A stretch of DNA of 48,987 bases from JBFIHF01 sp964411125 (GTDB taxonomy: Bacteria; Myxococcota_A; Bradymonadia; Bradymonadales; Bradymonadaceae). This document shows, piece after piece, positions 30,691-39,327 of the stretch. How positions within the stretch are numbered: the stretch's first letter is position 1; every line of letters begins with the position of its first letter. Location of the stretch: assembly GCA_964411125.1 (NCBI GenBank), contig CAYPJU010000046.1, positions 1 to 48,987 of the forward strand, in the 5' to 3' direction. The translations under genes were made by a program, and so were the position numbers. Below the pieces are notes generated by a model that did no database searches, was not told the origin of the DNA, and was given only the letters and a program-made list of their open reading frames with translations.

Positions 30691-32265
30691 ATGCGCGAGA
30701 CTCCCCTCGTGCATTTGACCGTGGGACATATCCTCGACGGCCGCTACCGGATCGACGGCTTCCTCGCCGCCGGCGGCATGGGGGAAGTGTACCGCGGCAC
30801 CCAGCTCTCGGTGGACCGGCCGGTCGCGATCAAGGTGATCGGCACCGATCGGACGACGGACCATGCCGCGCTCCAGCGGTTCTCCCGCGAAGCACGGGCG
30901 ATTTCGGCCCTTCAACACCCAAACATCGTAAACCTCATCGACTTCGGCGACGACGCCGGGACGATCTACCTGGTGATGGAGCTCGTGGAAGGCGTGGCGC
31001 TCACCGAACGGATGCGCACCGGCTCGAACCCCCGCCTCGCCGTCGACGTCCTCCGACAGGTCGCGTCTGGCCTTGCCGAAGCGCACGCGGCCGGACTCGT
31101 CCACCGAGATCTCAAGCCCGACAACCTCCTGGTCGGACGGCTCGCTTCCGGGCAGGAGCAGCTCAAGATCGTCGACTTTGGGATCGCCAAGGTCTTCCAA
31201 GGAGAGACCGTTTCGAAGACCGGGGCGATCGTGGGAACTCCGCACTACATGTCTCCGGAACAGGCGATGGATAGGCCGCTCGACGGCAGGTCGGACCTGT
31301 TCGCGCTCGGCATCGTCGGGTACGAGATGCTCACTGGACGCCGCCCCTTCGACGGCGCCGAGCCGCTGCAGGTGATGCTGAAGATCTGCCAGCTCCCTCA
31401 TCCACCCCTCGCCGAGATCGACGGAGTTCCCTCCGAGCTCGGGGCGCTGATCGACCAGATGCTCGCAAAGGCCCCGGAGGATCGACCGCAATCGGCAATC
31501 GAAATCGCCGCGAGTCTCGCGCAACTGGACCTCGAAGACTCGGGGGAGAGCGCTCCCGCCGAGCCTTCTGCGCTGGCTCGGACAGACACGATGCAGGGAA
31601 CGATGGAGGTCACCACTCTGGTACGTGAGCCCACGCCCGATGAAGAGTCGTCGCCGCAGGCCGGCGGGCACGGCCGGAAAGCGGTCTTCACCACCGTACT
31701 CGGCGTACTCGCGGTCGCGATCGCGGGAATCGTCGTCGCGCCGCGGGGACCACGTCCCAACACCGGCGTCCCGGCTGTCTCTTCCCCGTCCTCCAAGCCG
31801 ATGGACGAAGCAGCGGCAGTCCCCAGCACCGCCGTAGATGACGGGCAATCGGTGCCATCGGTGGACGAGGACGAGGACGGGCGCGAGGACGCGGCCGAGA
31901 CCGAGCCGAGCTCGCCCCGAACCGTCCAAATCGCAACCACACCCACGGGCGCCGAGGTCTCTACCGTCGAGGGAGTCGTCGTAGGGACGACCCCCGTCGA
32001 CGTTCGACTGCCCGACGATGGCACGTTGAGCCTCGAGGTTCGGCTCGCCGGCTATCAACCAAGGCAGCTTGCGCTGGGCGATGACACGTCGTCGCGTCTC
32101 GTCCTCCATCTCGTTCCCGAGAGACGTTCTCCCCCGTCGAAGCGCCCACCAAGTGCCGTCGAGCACACCCGGAGCGAGAAGCCCTCAGACGACGAAACGC
32201 CGACGAGCGAATCGTGGTCCAGGCAGTACGTGCCCGCCGAGAGCGATTTTCCACACTTCGATTAG
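30691..32265 (+). CDS. Transmembrane Ser/Thr protein kinase with PEGA domain
   Basis: A 524-aa Hanks-type kinase. The N-terminal catalytic domain (about 17-280) is complete: glycine loop A-A-G-G-M-G-E-V-Y, A-I-K with K48, V-H-R-D-L-K-P-D-N (D140, N145), D-F-G (162-164), G-T-P-H-Y-M-S-P-E, and D-G-R-S-D-L-F-A-L-G. A linker with several Thr/Ser leads to one transmembrane helix (about 331-350). The C-terminal part outside the cytoplasm has an acidic stretch and a PEGA domain (about 411-475, V-Q-I-A-T-T-P-T-G-A-E-V, G-T-T-P-V-D-V-R-L). PEGA domains usually bind cell-wall or surface partners. The gene diverges from the binding-protein lipoprotein operon, which could supply the ligand-sensing part. 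Confidence 0.92.
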   Translation: MRETPLVHLTVGHILDGRYRIDGFLAAGGMGEVYRGTQLSVDRPVAIKVIGTDRTTDHAALQRFSREARAISALQHPNIVNLIDFGDDAGTIYLVMELVEGVALTERMRTGSNPRLAVDVLRQVASGLAEAHAAGLVHRDLKPDNLLVGRLASGQEQLKIVDFGIAKVFQGETVSKTGAIVGTPHYMSPEQAMDRPLDGRSDLFALGIVGYEMLTGRRPFDGAEPLQVMLKICQLPHPPLAEIDGVPSELGALIDQMLAKAPEDRPQSAIEIAASLAQLDLEDSGESAPAEPSALARTDTMQGTMEVTTLVREPTPDEESSPQAGGHGRKAVFTTVLGVLAVAIAGIVVAPRGPRPNTGVPAVSSPSSKPMDEAAAVPSTAVDDGQSVPSVDEDEDGREDAAETEPSSPRTVQIATTPTGAEVSTVEGVVVGTTPVDVRLPDDGTLSLEVRLAGYQPRQLALGDDTSSRLVLHLVPERRSPPSKRPPSAVEHTRSEKPSDDETPTSESWSRQYVPAESDFPHFD

Positions 32266-32274
32266 ATCCCTGCC

Positions 32275-33207
32275 GTGCGGGTGAGACTGGTGCTGAGCAT
32301 TCGAAATCTGACGAAACGCTACGATGACCTCGTCGCCGTCGACGATGTTTCGCTCGAGATCGAGCCCGGCGAGATCTTCGCGCTGCTGGGGCCGAACGGG
32401 GCGGGGAAGACCACACTCATCGGGTGCGTGACCGGGCTCACCGTCGGGTTCGAGGGGAGCGTCGAAGTGGCCGGGTACGACGTCGTGCGCGATTACCGCG
32501 TCACGCGGCGCCTCATCGGCCTGGTCCCCCAGGAAATCAACTACGACGCCTTCTTCAGTGTGCGAAACACGCTGGGGTTTCAGGCGGGCTACTTCGGCGT
32601 CGACGCGAGCGAGGCCGATATCCGTTCGATGCTTCGCCAGTTCTCGCTCGAAGACAAAGTCGACGCGACCAGCCGCTGGCTGTCTGGGGGAATGAAGCGA
32701 CGCCTCATGATCTGCAAGGCGCTGATGCACGGGCCGGCGCTCCTATTCCTCGACGAGCCGACCGCCGGCGTCGACGTCGAGCTTCGCGACGAACTCTGGG
32801 ATTACGTCCGCGAACTCCGCGACGCCGGGACGACCGTGGTGCTGACGACCCACTACCTCGAGGAGGCGGAGCAGTTGGCCGACCGGATCGGGATCATCCA
32901 TCGAGGGGAGCTGATGCGGGTCGACGGGCGGGACGAGCTGATGCGCGAGTTCGGGGTGCAGCGCGTCGCGATTCGCCTCACCGAACCGCCCGTGGACAGC
33001 ACTGTCTTCGACGGGTTCGAAGACCTGAAGATCGAGGGTGCGGAGTTGGAGCTCAGCTTTCGTGAAGCCGACGAAGGAACCCGTAGCCCCGCGGACGCGC
33101 TGATGCGCAGAGTCTTCGATGCAGGGTACGAGGTGCAGCACATGGAGGCGCGCTCGAGTTCGCTCGAGGAGGTGTTCAAAGAGCTCGTGTACGACCGTGA
33201 CCGATGA
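32275..33207 (+). CDS. ABC transporter ATP-binding protein (ABC-2 type exporter)
   Basis: A 310-aa ABC ATPase: Walker A G-P-N-G-A-G-K-T-T, Q-loop L-V-P-Q-E, signature L-S-G-G-M-K-R-R, Walker B L-L-F-L-D-E-P-T-A-G-V-D and switch H of T-T-H-Y. The family resembles YadG/daunorubicin-resistance ATPases paired with ABC-2 permeases, with a C-terminal extension after about 215. The GTG at 32275 is given; GTG 32290 would start at the usual V-L-S-I-R-N-L and has GGTGAG close upstream, so it is equally likely. The permease gene follows within 40 bp. It begins 9 bp after the kinase stop, so co-transcription with the kinase is possible. Substrate unknown. Confidence 0.93.
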   Translation: MRVRLVLSIRNLTKRYDDLVAVDDVSLEIEPGEIFALLGPNGAGKTTLIGCVTGLTVGFEGSVEVAGYDVVRDYRVTRRLIGLVPQEINYDAFFSVRNTLGFQAGYFGVDASEADIRSMLRQFSLEDKVDATSRWLSGGMKRRLMICKALMHGPALLFLDEPTAGVDVELRDELWDYVRELRDAGTTVVLTTHYLEEAEQLADRIGIIHRGELMRVDGRDELMREFGVQRVAIRLTEPPVDSTVFDGFEDLKIEGAELELSFREADEGTRSPADALMRRVFDAGYEVQHMEARSSSLEEVFKELVYDRDR

Positions 33208-33244
33208 AGACGACCGACCGCACGATGTCCGAAGTGAAGGCCTC

Positions 33245-34081
33245 ATGAGTTCCGTCCCCCCCGAAGTACGAGCCGCTGCGAAGGCGAAGCTCGAGGGCTT
33301 GCTGCGTGATACCGAGTCGCCGACGTGGTTCGGCGCCTGGACGCTCTTCCGCAAGGAGATCCTGCGGTTCTGGGGGATCGCGGGGCAGACGATCGTGAGC
33401 CCGATCCTCACGACGATGCTCTACTTCCTCGTGTTCGGGTACTCGCTGGGGGACCGTCTCCAGACGATCCGTGGGATTCCCTACGTCGACTTCCTCGTGC
33501 CGGGGCTGGTGCTGCTGGCGATGGTGACGAACGCGTACATCAACTCGGCGTTTTCCCTCTTCATCGCCAAGGTCCACGGAACGATCGTCGACATTCTGGT
33601 CACGCCGCTGTCGTATCTGCAGCTCCTCGTGGCGTACATCGGGGCGTCGATCGTCCGCGCGATGCTGATCGGCGGCCTGATCTGGGGGGTCAGCATGGCG
33701 ATGGGGGCGAACGGGCTCCACTCACCGCTCATCGCGCTGCTCTTCATGCTGCTGGTGTCGATCGCGTTCGGGCTGCTCGGCATCGTCGTCGCGATCGTCT
33801 CGACCGACTTCGACCACATCAACTTCCTGCCGAGCTTTCTGATCACGCCGCTGACGTTTCTGGGCGGCGTCTTCTACTCCATCGAGATGCTTCCGGCGCC
33901 GTGGGACACCGTCTCGAAGTTCAACCCGGTCCTCTACATGGTGAACGGAATTCGCTACGGCATGACGGGGGTGAGCGACGTGCCCTGGTGGCACGGCCTC
34001 GTGGTGCTGGGGGCAATGATCGCGCTCTTCGGCGGGCTCGCCCTTCACCTGATGCGAACGGGGGCTAAGCTTCGCGAGTGA
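33245..34081 (+). CDS. ABC-2 type transporter permease
   Basis: A 278-aa inner-membrane permease with six hydrophobic segments and the ABC-2 layout: a cytoplasmic N-tail, amphipathic F-R-K-E-I-L-R-F-W, then helices including I-V-S-P-I-L-T-T-M-L-Y-F-L-V-F-G and L-T-F-L-G-G-V-F-Y-S-I-E-M-L-P, the conserved segment before the last helix (compare YadH). I chose ATG 33245 because upstream codons overlap the ATPase gene in another frame. The protein forms the exporter with the ATPase at 32275-33207. The TGA overlaps the GTG of the methyltransferase gene. Export of a lipid or glycan is typical of the family, but the cargo is not evident. Confidence 0.92.
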   Translation: MSSVPPEVRAAAKAKLEGLLRDTESPTWFGAWTLFRKEILRFWGIAGQTIVSPILTTMLYFLVFGYSLGDRLQTIRGIPYVDFLVPGLVLLAMVTNAYINSAFSLFIAKVHGTIVDILVTPLSYLQLLVAYIGASIVRAMLIGGLIWGVSMAMGANGLHSPLIALLFMLLVSIAFGLLGIVVAIVSTDFDHINFLPSFLITPLTFLGGVFYSIEMLPAPWDTVSKFNPVLYMVNGIRYGMTGVSDVPWWHGLVVLGAMIALFGGLALHLMRTGAKLRE

Positions 34082-35043
34082 CAGCCCCGCCCCAACACTT
34101 GTATGACCGACAGATGACCGACCGCCATCAGGAATGTCCTCTCTGCGGCGACACCGCGTTCGAGCCGCTCCCCGAATTTCGGCGCACCGAGCTCACCCAA
34201 TGCCTCGGCTGCCGCGCGGTGTTCGCCCCGACCATCCCGACCCACGAAGAGCTCGTCGCGCACTACAGCGGATACCCGCGGGCTCAGAAGCAGGACTCCG
34301 CCGTGTCGCGGAAGAGGCGGCTCGAGATCCTCGAATCGTTCGAGCCCTACCGTAAGACGGGGAAGATGCTGGACGTCGGCTGCGACATCGGCCTCTTCCT
34401 GAATCAGGCGCGAGATCTGGGCTGGGCGACGTACGGGACCGAGTTCATGGAGGAGGCGGTCGAGATCTGCGAAGCGAACGGCCACACGATGCATCTGGGC
34501 CCGCTGTTGGAGGCGGAGCTCGAGCCCGGCACGTTCGACGTCGTGATCTACACCGAAGTCATCGAACACATCACGAGCCAGCGTCAGGAGTTTCCGTACG
34601 TCTTCGAGCTCCTCCGCCCCGGGGGTCTGCTCTACGTGACGACCCCCAACTTCGACAGCGTGTCGCGTCGCGTCCTCGGCGACCGCTGGGAGGTCATCGA
34701 ATACCCGGAGCACCTCGTCTATTTCACGCCGTCGACGCTGACCGAGTTCATGAAGCGGGTCGGTTTCGAAGAGGTGTGGGTCGAGTCTTCGGGCGTCAGC
34801 ATTTCGCGGCTCATGTCGAGCCTCGACCTGAACAAATCGCCCGCGGAGAAAGCAGGGCCGCGCGAGCCGACCCGCGCTCGCAAACGCGACATCAGTGCCG
34901 ACGAGGCGATTCGCAACTCGATGGAGAAGAGTCCGGCGCTCGGCATTGCTAAGAACGTCGTCAACGGGCTGCTCGACGCCACGGCGACCGGAGACGCGAT
35001 CAAGGCGGGGTTCCGCAAGCCCGCAGACTTCAGAGCGGAATGA
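34078..35043 (+). CDS. SAM-dependent methyltransferase with N-terminal zinc ribbon
   Basis: Up to 321 aa. An N-terminal zinc ribbon with C-P-L-C-G and C-L-G-C (about residues 20-47) precedes a class I methyltransferase: motif I M-L-D-V-G-C-D-I-G-L-F-L (the usual D-V-G-C-G-x-G has Asp in place of the second Gly), G-T-E-F acidic loop, F-D-V-V-I-Y-T-E-V-I-E-H, and L-R-P-G-G-L-L-Y-V-T-T-P-N. This zinc ribbon plus Methyltransf_23 layout is common in polysaccharide and deoxysugar clusters. GTG 34078 overlaps the permease stop; ATG 34114 is an alternative start that keeps both domains. The C-terminal 60 residues are basic and unassigned. It overlaps the convergent pirin gene by 14 bp. Confidence 0.85.
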   Translation: MTAPPQHLYDRQMTDRHQECPLCGDTAFEPLPEFRRTELTQCLGCRAVFAPTIPTHEELVAHYSGYPRAQKQDSAVSRKRRLEILESFEPYRKTGKMLDVGCDIGLFLNQARDLGWATYGTEFMEEAVEICEANGHTMHLGPLLEAELEPGTFDVVIYTEVIEHITSQRQEFPYVFELLRPGGLLYVTTPNFDSVSRRVLGDRWEVIEYPEHLVYFTPSTLTEFMKRVGFEEVWVESSGVSISRLMSSLDLNKSPAEKAGPREPTRARKRDISADEAIRNSMEKSPALGIAKNVVNGLLDATATGDAIKAGFRKPADFRAE

Positions 35044-35956
35044 AGTCTGCGTCGTCGCCCGGTGGAAGGGTGAAGCGCCCGCTTCGGAAATCCGCCGACT
35101 TCCATGCCTCCTTCGCAGCCTCGATCTTCTCGCGAGACGACGCGACGAAGTTCCACCAGATGTAGCGCGGCCCGTCGAGCGTCGCGCCCCCCAGCAGCAT
35201 CAAGGTCGCGCCCTCCTCCCCGGCGCGGATCGTCGCCGACTTCCCGGGGCGAAAGACGAGCATGCGGCCGGCCTCGAAACGGTGATCGCCGACGAACACC
35301 GCACCTTTGAGCACGTGCGCTCCTCGATCCTCGTGGTCGTCCGGCACCGGGACCGACGCCCCTGGGGCGAGCTCCACGCTGGCGTAGAAGAGCTCCGAGA
35401 AGGTGTTGGTCTCGACCTTCGAACCCCAGGCATTCCCGAGGATCAGCCGCACGTTCGCCCCGCCGTCCCGAAGCTCTGGCAGCTCGTCGGCGGCGATGTG
35501 CTCGAAGGACGGGTCGGTCTCCTCGTCCGCCTCCGGCAAGGCGATCCACGTCTGAATGCCGAGCATCCCGCGGGTGGTCCGCCGCACTTCGTCCGGGGTT
35601 CGTTCCGAGTGGGTGATCCCACGCCCGGCGACCATCCAGTTCACCGCACCCGGCTCGATCACGATGTCGGTCCCCAACGAATCACGATGCCGCAGGCTCC
35701 CCTGATGCAGGTAGGTGACAGTCCCCAGGCCGATGTGAGGGTGAGGCCGAACGTCGAGCGCGTCGCCCGGGATCAGCTCGGCCGGCCCCATCTGATCGAA
35801 GAAGATGAAAGGTCCGACCATCTGGCGATCCGGCGCCGGCAGAACCCGATGGACCTCGAAATTGCCGATGTCGCGTGAGCGCGGCACGATCAAGGTCTCG
35901 ACCTCGTCGACGCACCCCTCTGTGCATTCGGCTTCCCTGGCTGGCAAAAGGCTCAT
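35030..35956 (-). CDS. Pirin family protein (bicupin)
   Basis: A 308-aa double cupin. The N-terminal cupin carries F-F-D-Q-M-G-P (52-58), R-P-H-P-H-I-G-L-G-T-V-T-Y (70-82) and W-M-V-A-G-R-G-I-T-H-S-E-R. The four iron ligands known from human pirin are conserved as H72, H74, H116 and E118. Bacterial pirins include quercetin dioxygenases and regulators, and the sequence does not choose between them. The C-terminal cupin (about 180-270) lacks metal ligands, as usual. There is no signal peptide, so it is cytoplasmic. It stands alone on the minus strand, convergent with the methyltransferase gene, and about 75 bp separate it from the lipoprotein gene upstream. Confidence 0.93.
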   Translation of the reverse strand: MSLLPAREAECTEGCVDEVETLIVPRSRDIGNFEVHRVLPAPDRQMVGPFIFFDQMGPAELIPGDALDVRPHPHIGLGTVTYLHQGSLRHRDSLGTDIVIEPGAVNWMVAGRGITHSERTPDEVRRTTRGMLGIQTWIALPEADEETDPSFEHIAADELPELRDGGANVRLILGNAWGSKVETNTFSELFYASVELAPGASVPVPDDHEDRGAHVLKGAVFVGDHRFEAGRMLVFRPGKSATIRAGEEGATLMLLGGATLDGPRYIWWNFVASSREKIEAAKEAWKSADFRSGRFTLPPGDDADFIPL

Positions 35957-36032
35957 GACTCTCCACCGCGACGGATTCTGAAGTCACGTCGCAACCTCGG
36001 GGGCGAGGGTAGAAATTCCCCCGGCGCACGCT

Positions 36033-36920
36033 TCACTTCGCTGGCGACGCACCGGTCGGATCGTCGGTCTCGGGGTACCAATCGAGCAGCTCGACCTCGA
36101 CGTTGGCCCCGGCGAGGAGCGTATCGAGCTTCTTCGGGTTCTGCCCGCGGTGGTGGTAGGGGTAGAGCTTTGTCGGGGCGAACTCCGCGATGCAGACCGC
36201 CGCCTCTTCGGGCGTCATCGTGTACGGAAGATTCATGCAGACGAACGCGACGTCGATGTCGGTGAGCGCCTTCATCTCCGGGATGCACTCCGTGTCTCCC
36301 GAGATGTAGATGCGCTCGTCCCCCCTCGTGAGCACGTAGCCGTTGCCGCGCCCCTTGATGTGGTACGGTTCGCCCGAGTCTTCGCGCTTGCGCTGCATGT
36401 TGTACATCGCCACACCGGTGACTTCGACCCCTCCTTCGAAGAGCGCCTTGGTCTCTCCGTTGGCGAGGATCGTCGGATCTGGGATGTCGCCACCCACCTT
36501 GTCGACGACCGCTTGCGGTGCGACCACCACCCCACCCTCCTTACGGAGTTTGGCGATGGCGTCGGTGTCGAGATGGTCGCCGTGAATGTCCGTCACGAGG
36601 ATGAGGTCGGCCTTCGGCTCGTCCCCTTCGTGCGCATCGAGAGCCCCCTGGGTCGGATCGACCGCGACGACGAAGTCCTCCCACTTCAGCAGCATGCTGG
36701 CGTGCTGCAGCGGCACGACTTCGAAGGCCTCCACGATCGGTCCCTTCTCTTTCGGCGCCTCTTCGACACTCTCCTTCTCTGGTGCAGGTGGTGCAGTCTC
36801 GACGGTAGGTTCGGGGTCGGCCTCGACGTCGACCTTGTTCTGGCACCCCGTCGCGACGAGCAACGGAACGAGCGAGACGAGACTGATGGTGCGTAGCGAT
36901 TTCACGGACTTCCTGGTCAT
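36033..36920 (-). CDS. Lipoprotein with metallo-beta-lactamase fold (UlaG-like hydrolase)
   Basis: A 295-aa lipoprotein: ATG 36920 opens M-T-R-K-S-V-K-S then a hydrophobic core and lipobox V-A-T-G-C. A Pro/Glu-rich linker (about 35-65) leads to an MBL-fold domain with strand S-M-L-L-K-W, V-A-V-D-P-T, the metal motif T-D-I-H-G-D-H-L-D, I-S-G-D-T-E-C, and Y-P-Y-H-H-R. The first His of the usual H-x-H-x-D-H is Asp, a variation I associate with lipid-anchored relatives in other phyla; the remaining ligands are intact, so hydrolase activity is plausible. The substrate is unknown. The kelch-like lipoprotein gene lies 70 bp upstream on the same strand. Confidence 0.85.
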   Translation of the reverse strand: MTRKSVKSLRTISLVSLVPLLVATGCQNKVDVEADPEPTVETAPPAPEKESVEEAPKEKGPIVEAFEVVPLQHASMLLKWEDFVVAVDPTQGALDAHEGDEPKADLILVTDIHGDHLDTDAIAKLRKEGGVVVAPQAVVDKVGGDIPDPTILANGETKALFEGGVEVTGVAMYNMQRKREDSGEPYHIKGRGNGYVLTRGDERIYISGDTECIPEMKALTDIDVAFVCMNLPYTMTPEEAAVCIAEFAPTKLYPYHHRGQNPKKLDTLLAGANVEVELLDWYPETDDPTGASPAK

Positions 36921-36990
36921 GTGGGATTGGGAGCGAACAACGTAACCCGAATCCTCGCCGAGGAAAGTCATGGCGCCGAGTTCGCGTCTT

Positions 36991-38253
36991 TCAGTCCTCG
37001 GTGTCGTACCATCGGTCGCGGTCGATCCTCGTCAAGAGGACCTTCCGTGCACCGTGTAACGCCGCGGGCCCGAACGTTCTCGCGCCCTTCCCGGGCGGGT
37101 CTTCTCCCCCGACGAGCGGAGTGACCGAACACGTCTCCCACGTCAGTCCCGCGACCGAGAAGAGCGCTACCTCACGGGCCGCGACGAGGAGGGCGTGCCC
37201 GTCGTCCACCGCCAACCACGCCGCCGCACCGAGCTCGGCCAGCGGAGGCTCCGGGACTGAGCGCCACAGTTCGTCTCCCTGCAGCGCCGCAAACGCGGCG
37301 GGTCGATCGTCGGCAGTGTCGAGCGAGAGGACCGTGTCCCCGACCGCTACGGCAGCAGGCCGAAGATGGTCGGGAGCGTCGGGGCCCAGTGGCGTCCAAT
37401 CGCCTCGGGTCGGGTCGAAGAACTCCGACGAAGATGCGGGAACCCCCTCGTTCGGTTCCGCGACGCCGCCGATGGCGAGCGCGCCCTCCCTCCACGGCAC
37501 CACCGCGTGCCCGAAGCGCGCCTGCGTCATCTTCCCCACGTACCGCCAGCGCACCCCGTCGAAGGTCGCGGCCTGCGCAACGGGACGACGACGAAACCCG
37601 TCGGGGGACTCCACCCACTCGAAGCCACCCGACAGAAGCAGCTCGCCGTCAGGGAGTACGATGGCCTGATGGCCTGGATACATGCCGAGCTCGGGCCATC
37701 CCACGCGCTTCCACTGGCCAGAACGCCAGACGTTCAACACCTCCCATCCGAACCATCCGTACTCTTCGTTGGCCCAGACAGGCGCCCAGCCGATCTTCTC
37801 GGCGGCCGAGTCACGTGTGTGTCCGATCATCTCCTTTCGAAACTCGCCGAAGTCGTAGAGTTCACCTCCGAGCGCGAAATCGGGGACGACGCACTCGAGC
37901 TCGAGCGGCGGAGCCAGCCCCGACAGCGGGTGTTTCGAACCCTGCAGCTTGGACCTCGTCTCCCCCTCCCACACGGTGAACGTGTCGCAGTGCTCCCACT
38001 GGGCCGACCCGAAGCGACCCGTGGAGATCGCGGACCATCCGCCGCCGAGGAGCGTCCTGCCGCCCCACTGCACCCAGCGGGGTTCGGGCCACTGCCCCTC
38101 GACCACCTCGAAGTCGAGCTCCGAGCAGGTCAGCGCCGGCGGCGCAGCGAGCATGGGCGGGGTCGAGCTCCTCTCGGCGCCGCTCTGGCACGACGCGCAG
38201 GCGAGCACGGCGAGGAGCGTTGCGAATCGCGATGCGGTCGTGATCTCGTCCAT
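36991..38253 (-). CDS. Kelch-repeat-like lipoprotein
   Basis: A 420-aa lipoprotein with signal M-D-E-I-T-T-A-S-R-F-A-T-L-L-A and lipobox A-C-A-S-C. The mature part is rich in Trp and Gly-Gly with kelch-like units: R-T-L-L-G-G-G-W-S-A, G-H-Q-A-I-V-L-P-D-G-E-L-L-L-S-G-G-F-E-W, R-F-G-H-A-V-V-P-W-R-E-G-A-L-A-I-G-G-V and S-S-E-F-F-D-P-T-R-G-D-W. These suggest a beta-propeller of about six blades used for binding. Individual repeats are irregular, so blade count is approximate. No catalytic motif. It is divergent from the sugar epimerase gene with about 115 bp between, and is followed by the MBL lipoprotein, possibly as a two-gene unit. Confidence 0.75.
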   Translation of the reverse strand: MDEITTASRFATLLAVLACASCQSGAERSSTPPMLAAPPALTCSELDFEVVEGQWPEPRWVQWGGRTLLGGGWSAISTGRFGSAQWEHCDTFTVWEGETRSKLQGSKHPLSGLAPPLELECVVPDFALGGELYDFGEFRKEMIGHTRDSAAEKIGWAPVWANEEYGWFGWEVLNVWRSGQWKRVGWPELGMYPGHQAIVLPDGELLLSGGFEWVESPDGFRRRPVAQAATFDGVRWRYVGKMTQARFGHAVVPWREGALAIGGVAEPNEGVPASSSEFFDPTRGDWTPLGPDAPDHLRPAAVAVGDTVLSLDTADDRPAAFAALQGDELWRSVPEPPLAELGAAAWLAVDDGHALLVAAREVALFSVAGLTWETCSVTPLVGGEDPPGKGARTFGPAALHGARKVLLTRIDRDRWYDTED

Positions 38254-38367
38254 TGCAGGGAGTACGCGCCAACGACGAATCGGTCACACATCGATGCGAC
38301 GACGACCGCCGTTGCAATCGCGCGTCTCGGAACTATCCTCGCTCGGCCCGAAGTCCCGAGGTGTGTC

Positions 38368-39318
38368 GTGAAAGTCCTCATCACCGGTGGAGCCGGTTTC
38401 ATCGGCTCGGCGTGCGCGGTCGCGCTCCTCGAGCGTGGCGACCAGTGCGTGATCGTCGACTCGTTCAACACCCTGCTCTACGACCGCGCGCGAAAGGAGG
38501 CCAACCTCGCGTGGGTCGCCGAGCATGGCGATGCGCCGCTCTACGAGCTCGACATTCGCGACGAAGAGCGGCTCGCCGGCGTCCTCCGCGACGAGCAGCC
38601 TGACGTCGTGCTCCACCTCGGAGCCGTCGCTGGCGTCAGACCATCGATCAAGCAACCGGCTCTGTATCACGACATCAACGTACGCGGGACGGCGATCCTG
38701 CTGGAGGCGGCGCGAAGTGCCAACGTCGAACGCTTCGTCCTCGCGAGCAGCTCGTCGGTTTACGGGGGCAACGAGAAGACACCGTTCGCCGAAGACGACC
38801 CCGTCGATCAGCCCGTGAGTCCGTATGCGGCGAGCAAGAAGGCGCTGGAACTCATCGCACACACGCACCATCACCTCTACGGCGGGCAGATGACGTGCCT
38901 GCGGTTCTTCACGGTCTACGGTCCCCGCCAGCGCCCCGAGATGGCGATGCACAAGTTCATGCGGATCATGGACGAGGGCGGGACGATCCCGATGTTCGGG
39001 GACGGCAGCACGGGGCGCGACTACACCTACGTCGACGACATCGTCGACGGCGTGCTGCGCGCGATCGACCGCCCCGCCGGGTATCGGGTCTACAACCTCG
39101 GAGGCGACGAGGTCGTCCGGCTGAGCGACCTGATCGAGTCGATCGGTGACGTGCTCGGCGTCGAGCCGAACATCGACGAGCTGCCGATGCAACCGGGGGA
39201 CGTGCTGATCACGAACGCCGACCTGACACGCTCGCGAGCCGAGCTCGACTACGCCCCGCGGACATCGATCCGCGACGGACTTGAGAAGATGTGGGCCTGG
39301 TACCAGTCGACGCAGTGA
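38368..39318 (+). CDS. NAD-dependent nucleotide-sugar epimerase (UDP-glucuronate 4-epimerase-like)
   Basis: A 316-aa extended SDR. G-G-A-G-F-I-G-S (7-14) binds NAD, S-S-S-S-V-Y-G-G (127-134) and Y-x-x-x-K (Y153, K157) form the catalytic triad, and R-F-F-T-V-Y-G-P-R-Q-R-P-E-M-A with G-D-G-S-T-G-R-D-Y-T-Y-V-D-D is the pattern of UDP-glucuronate/UDP-galactose 4-epimerases of capsule pathways. GTG 38368 was chosen because M-K-V-L-I-T-G is the natural start and GAGG lies about 7 nt upstream. The frame is open far upstream but overlaps the kelch lipoprotein antisense. The next gene, asnB, begins 9 bp downstream, making a likely two-gene unit for surface polysaccharide. Confidence 0.92.
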   Translation: MKVLITGGAGFIGSACAVALLERGDQCVIVDSFNTLLYDRARKEANLAWVAEHGDAPLYELDIRDEERLAGVLRDEQPDVVLHLGAVAGVRPSIKQPALYHDINVRGTAILLEAARSANVERFVLASSSSVYGGNEKTPFAEDDPVDQPVSPYAASKKALELIAHTHHHLYGGQMTCLRFFTVYGPRQRPEMAMHKFMRIMDEGGTIPMFGDGSTGRDYTYVDDIVDGVLRAIDRPAGYRVYNLGGDEVVRLSDLIESIGDVLGVEPNIDELPMQPGDVLITNADLTRSRAELDYAPRTSIRDGLEKMWAWYQSTQ

Positions 39319-39327
39319 GGCTCTAGG

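Noticed and set aside
30589..32166. Minus-strand frame extension upstream of lipoprotein B
   Set aside because: It is open but antisense to the Ser/Thr kinase; the lipoprotein signal at 30588 marks the real start.
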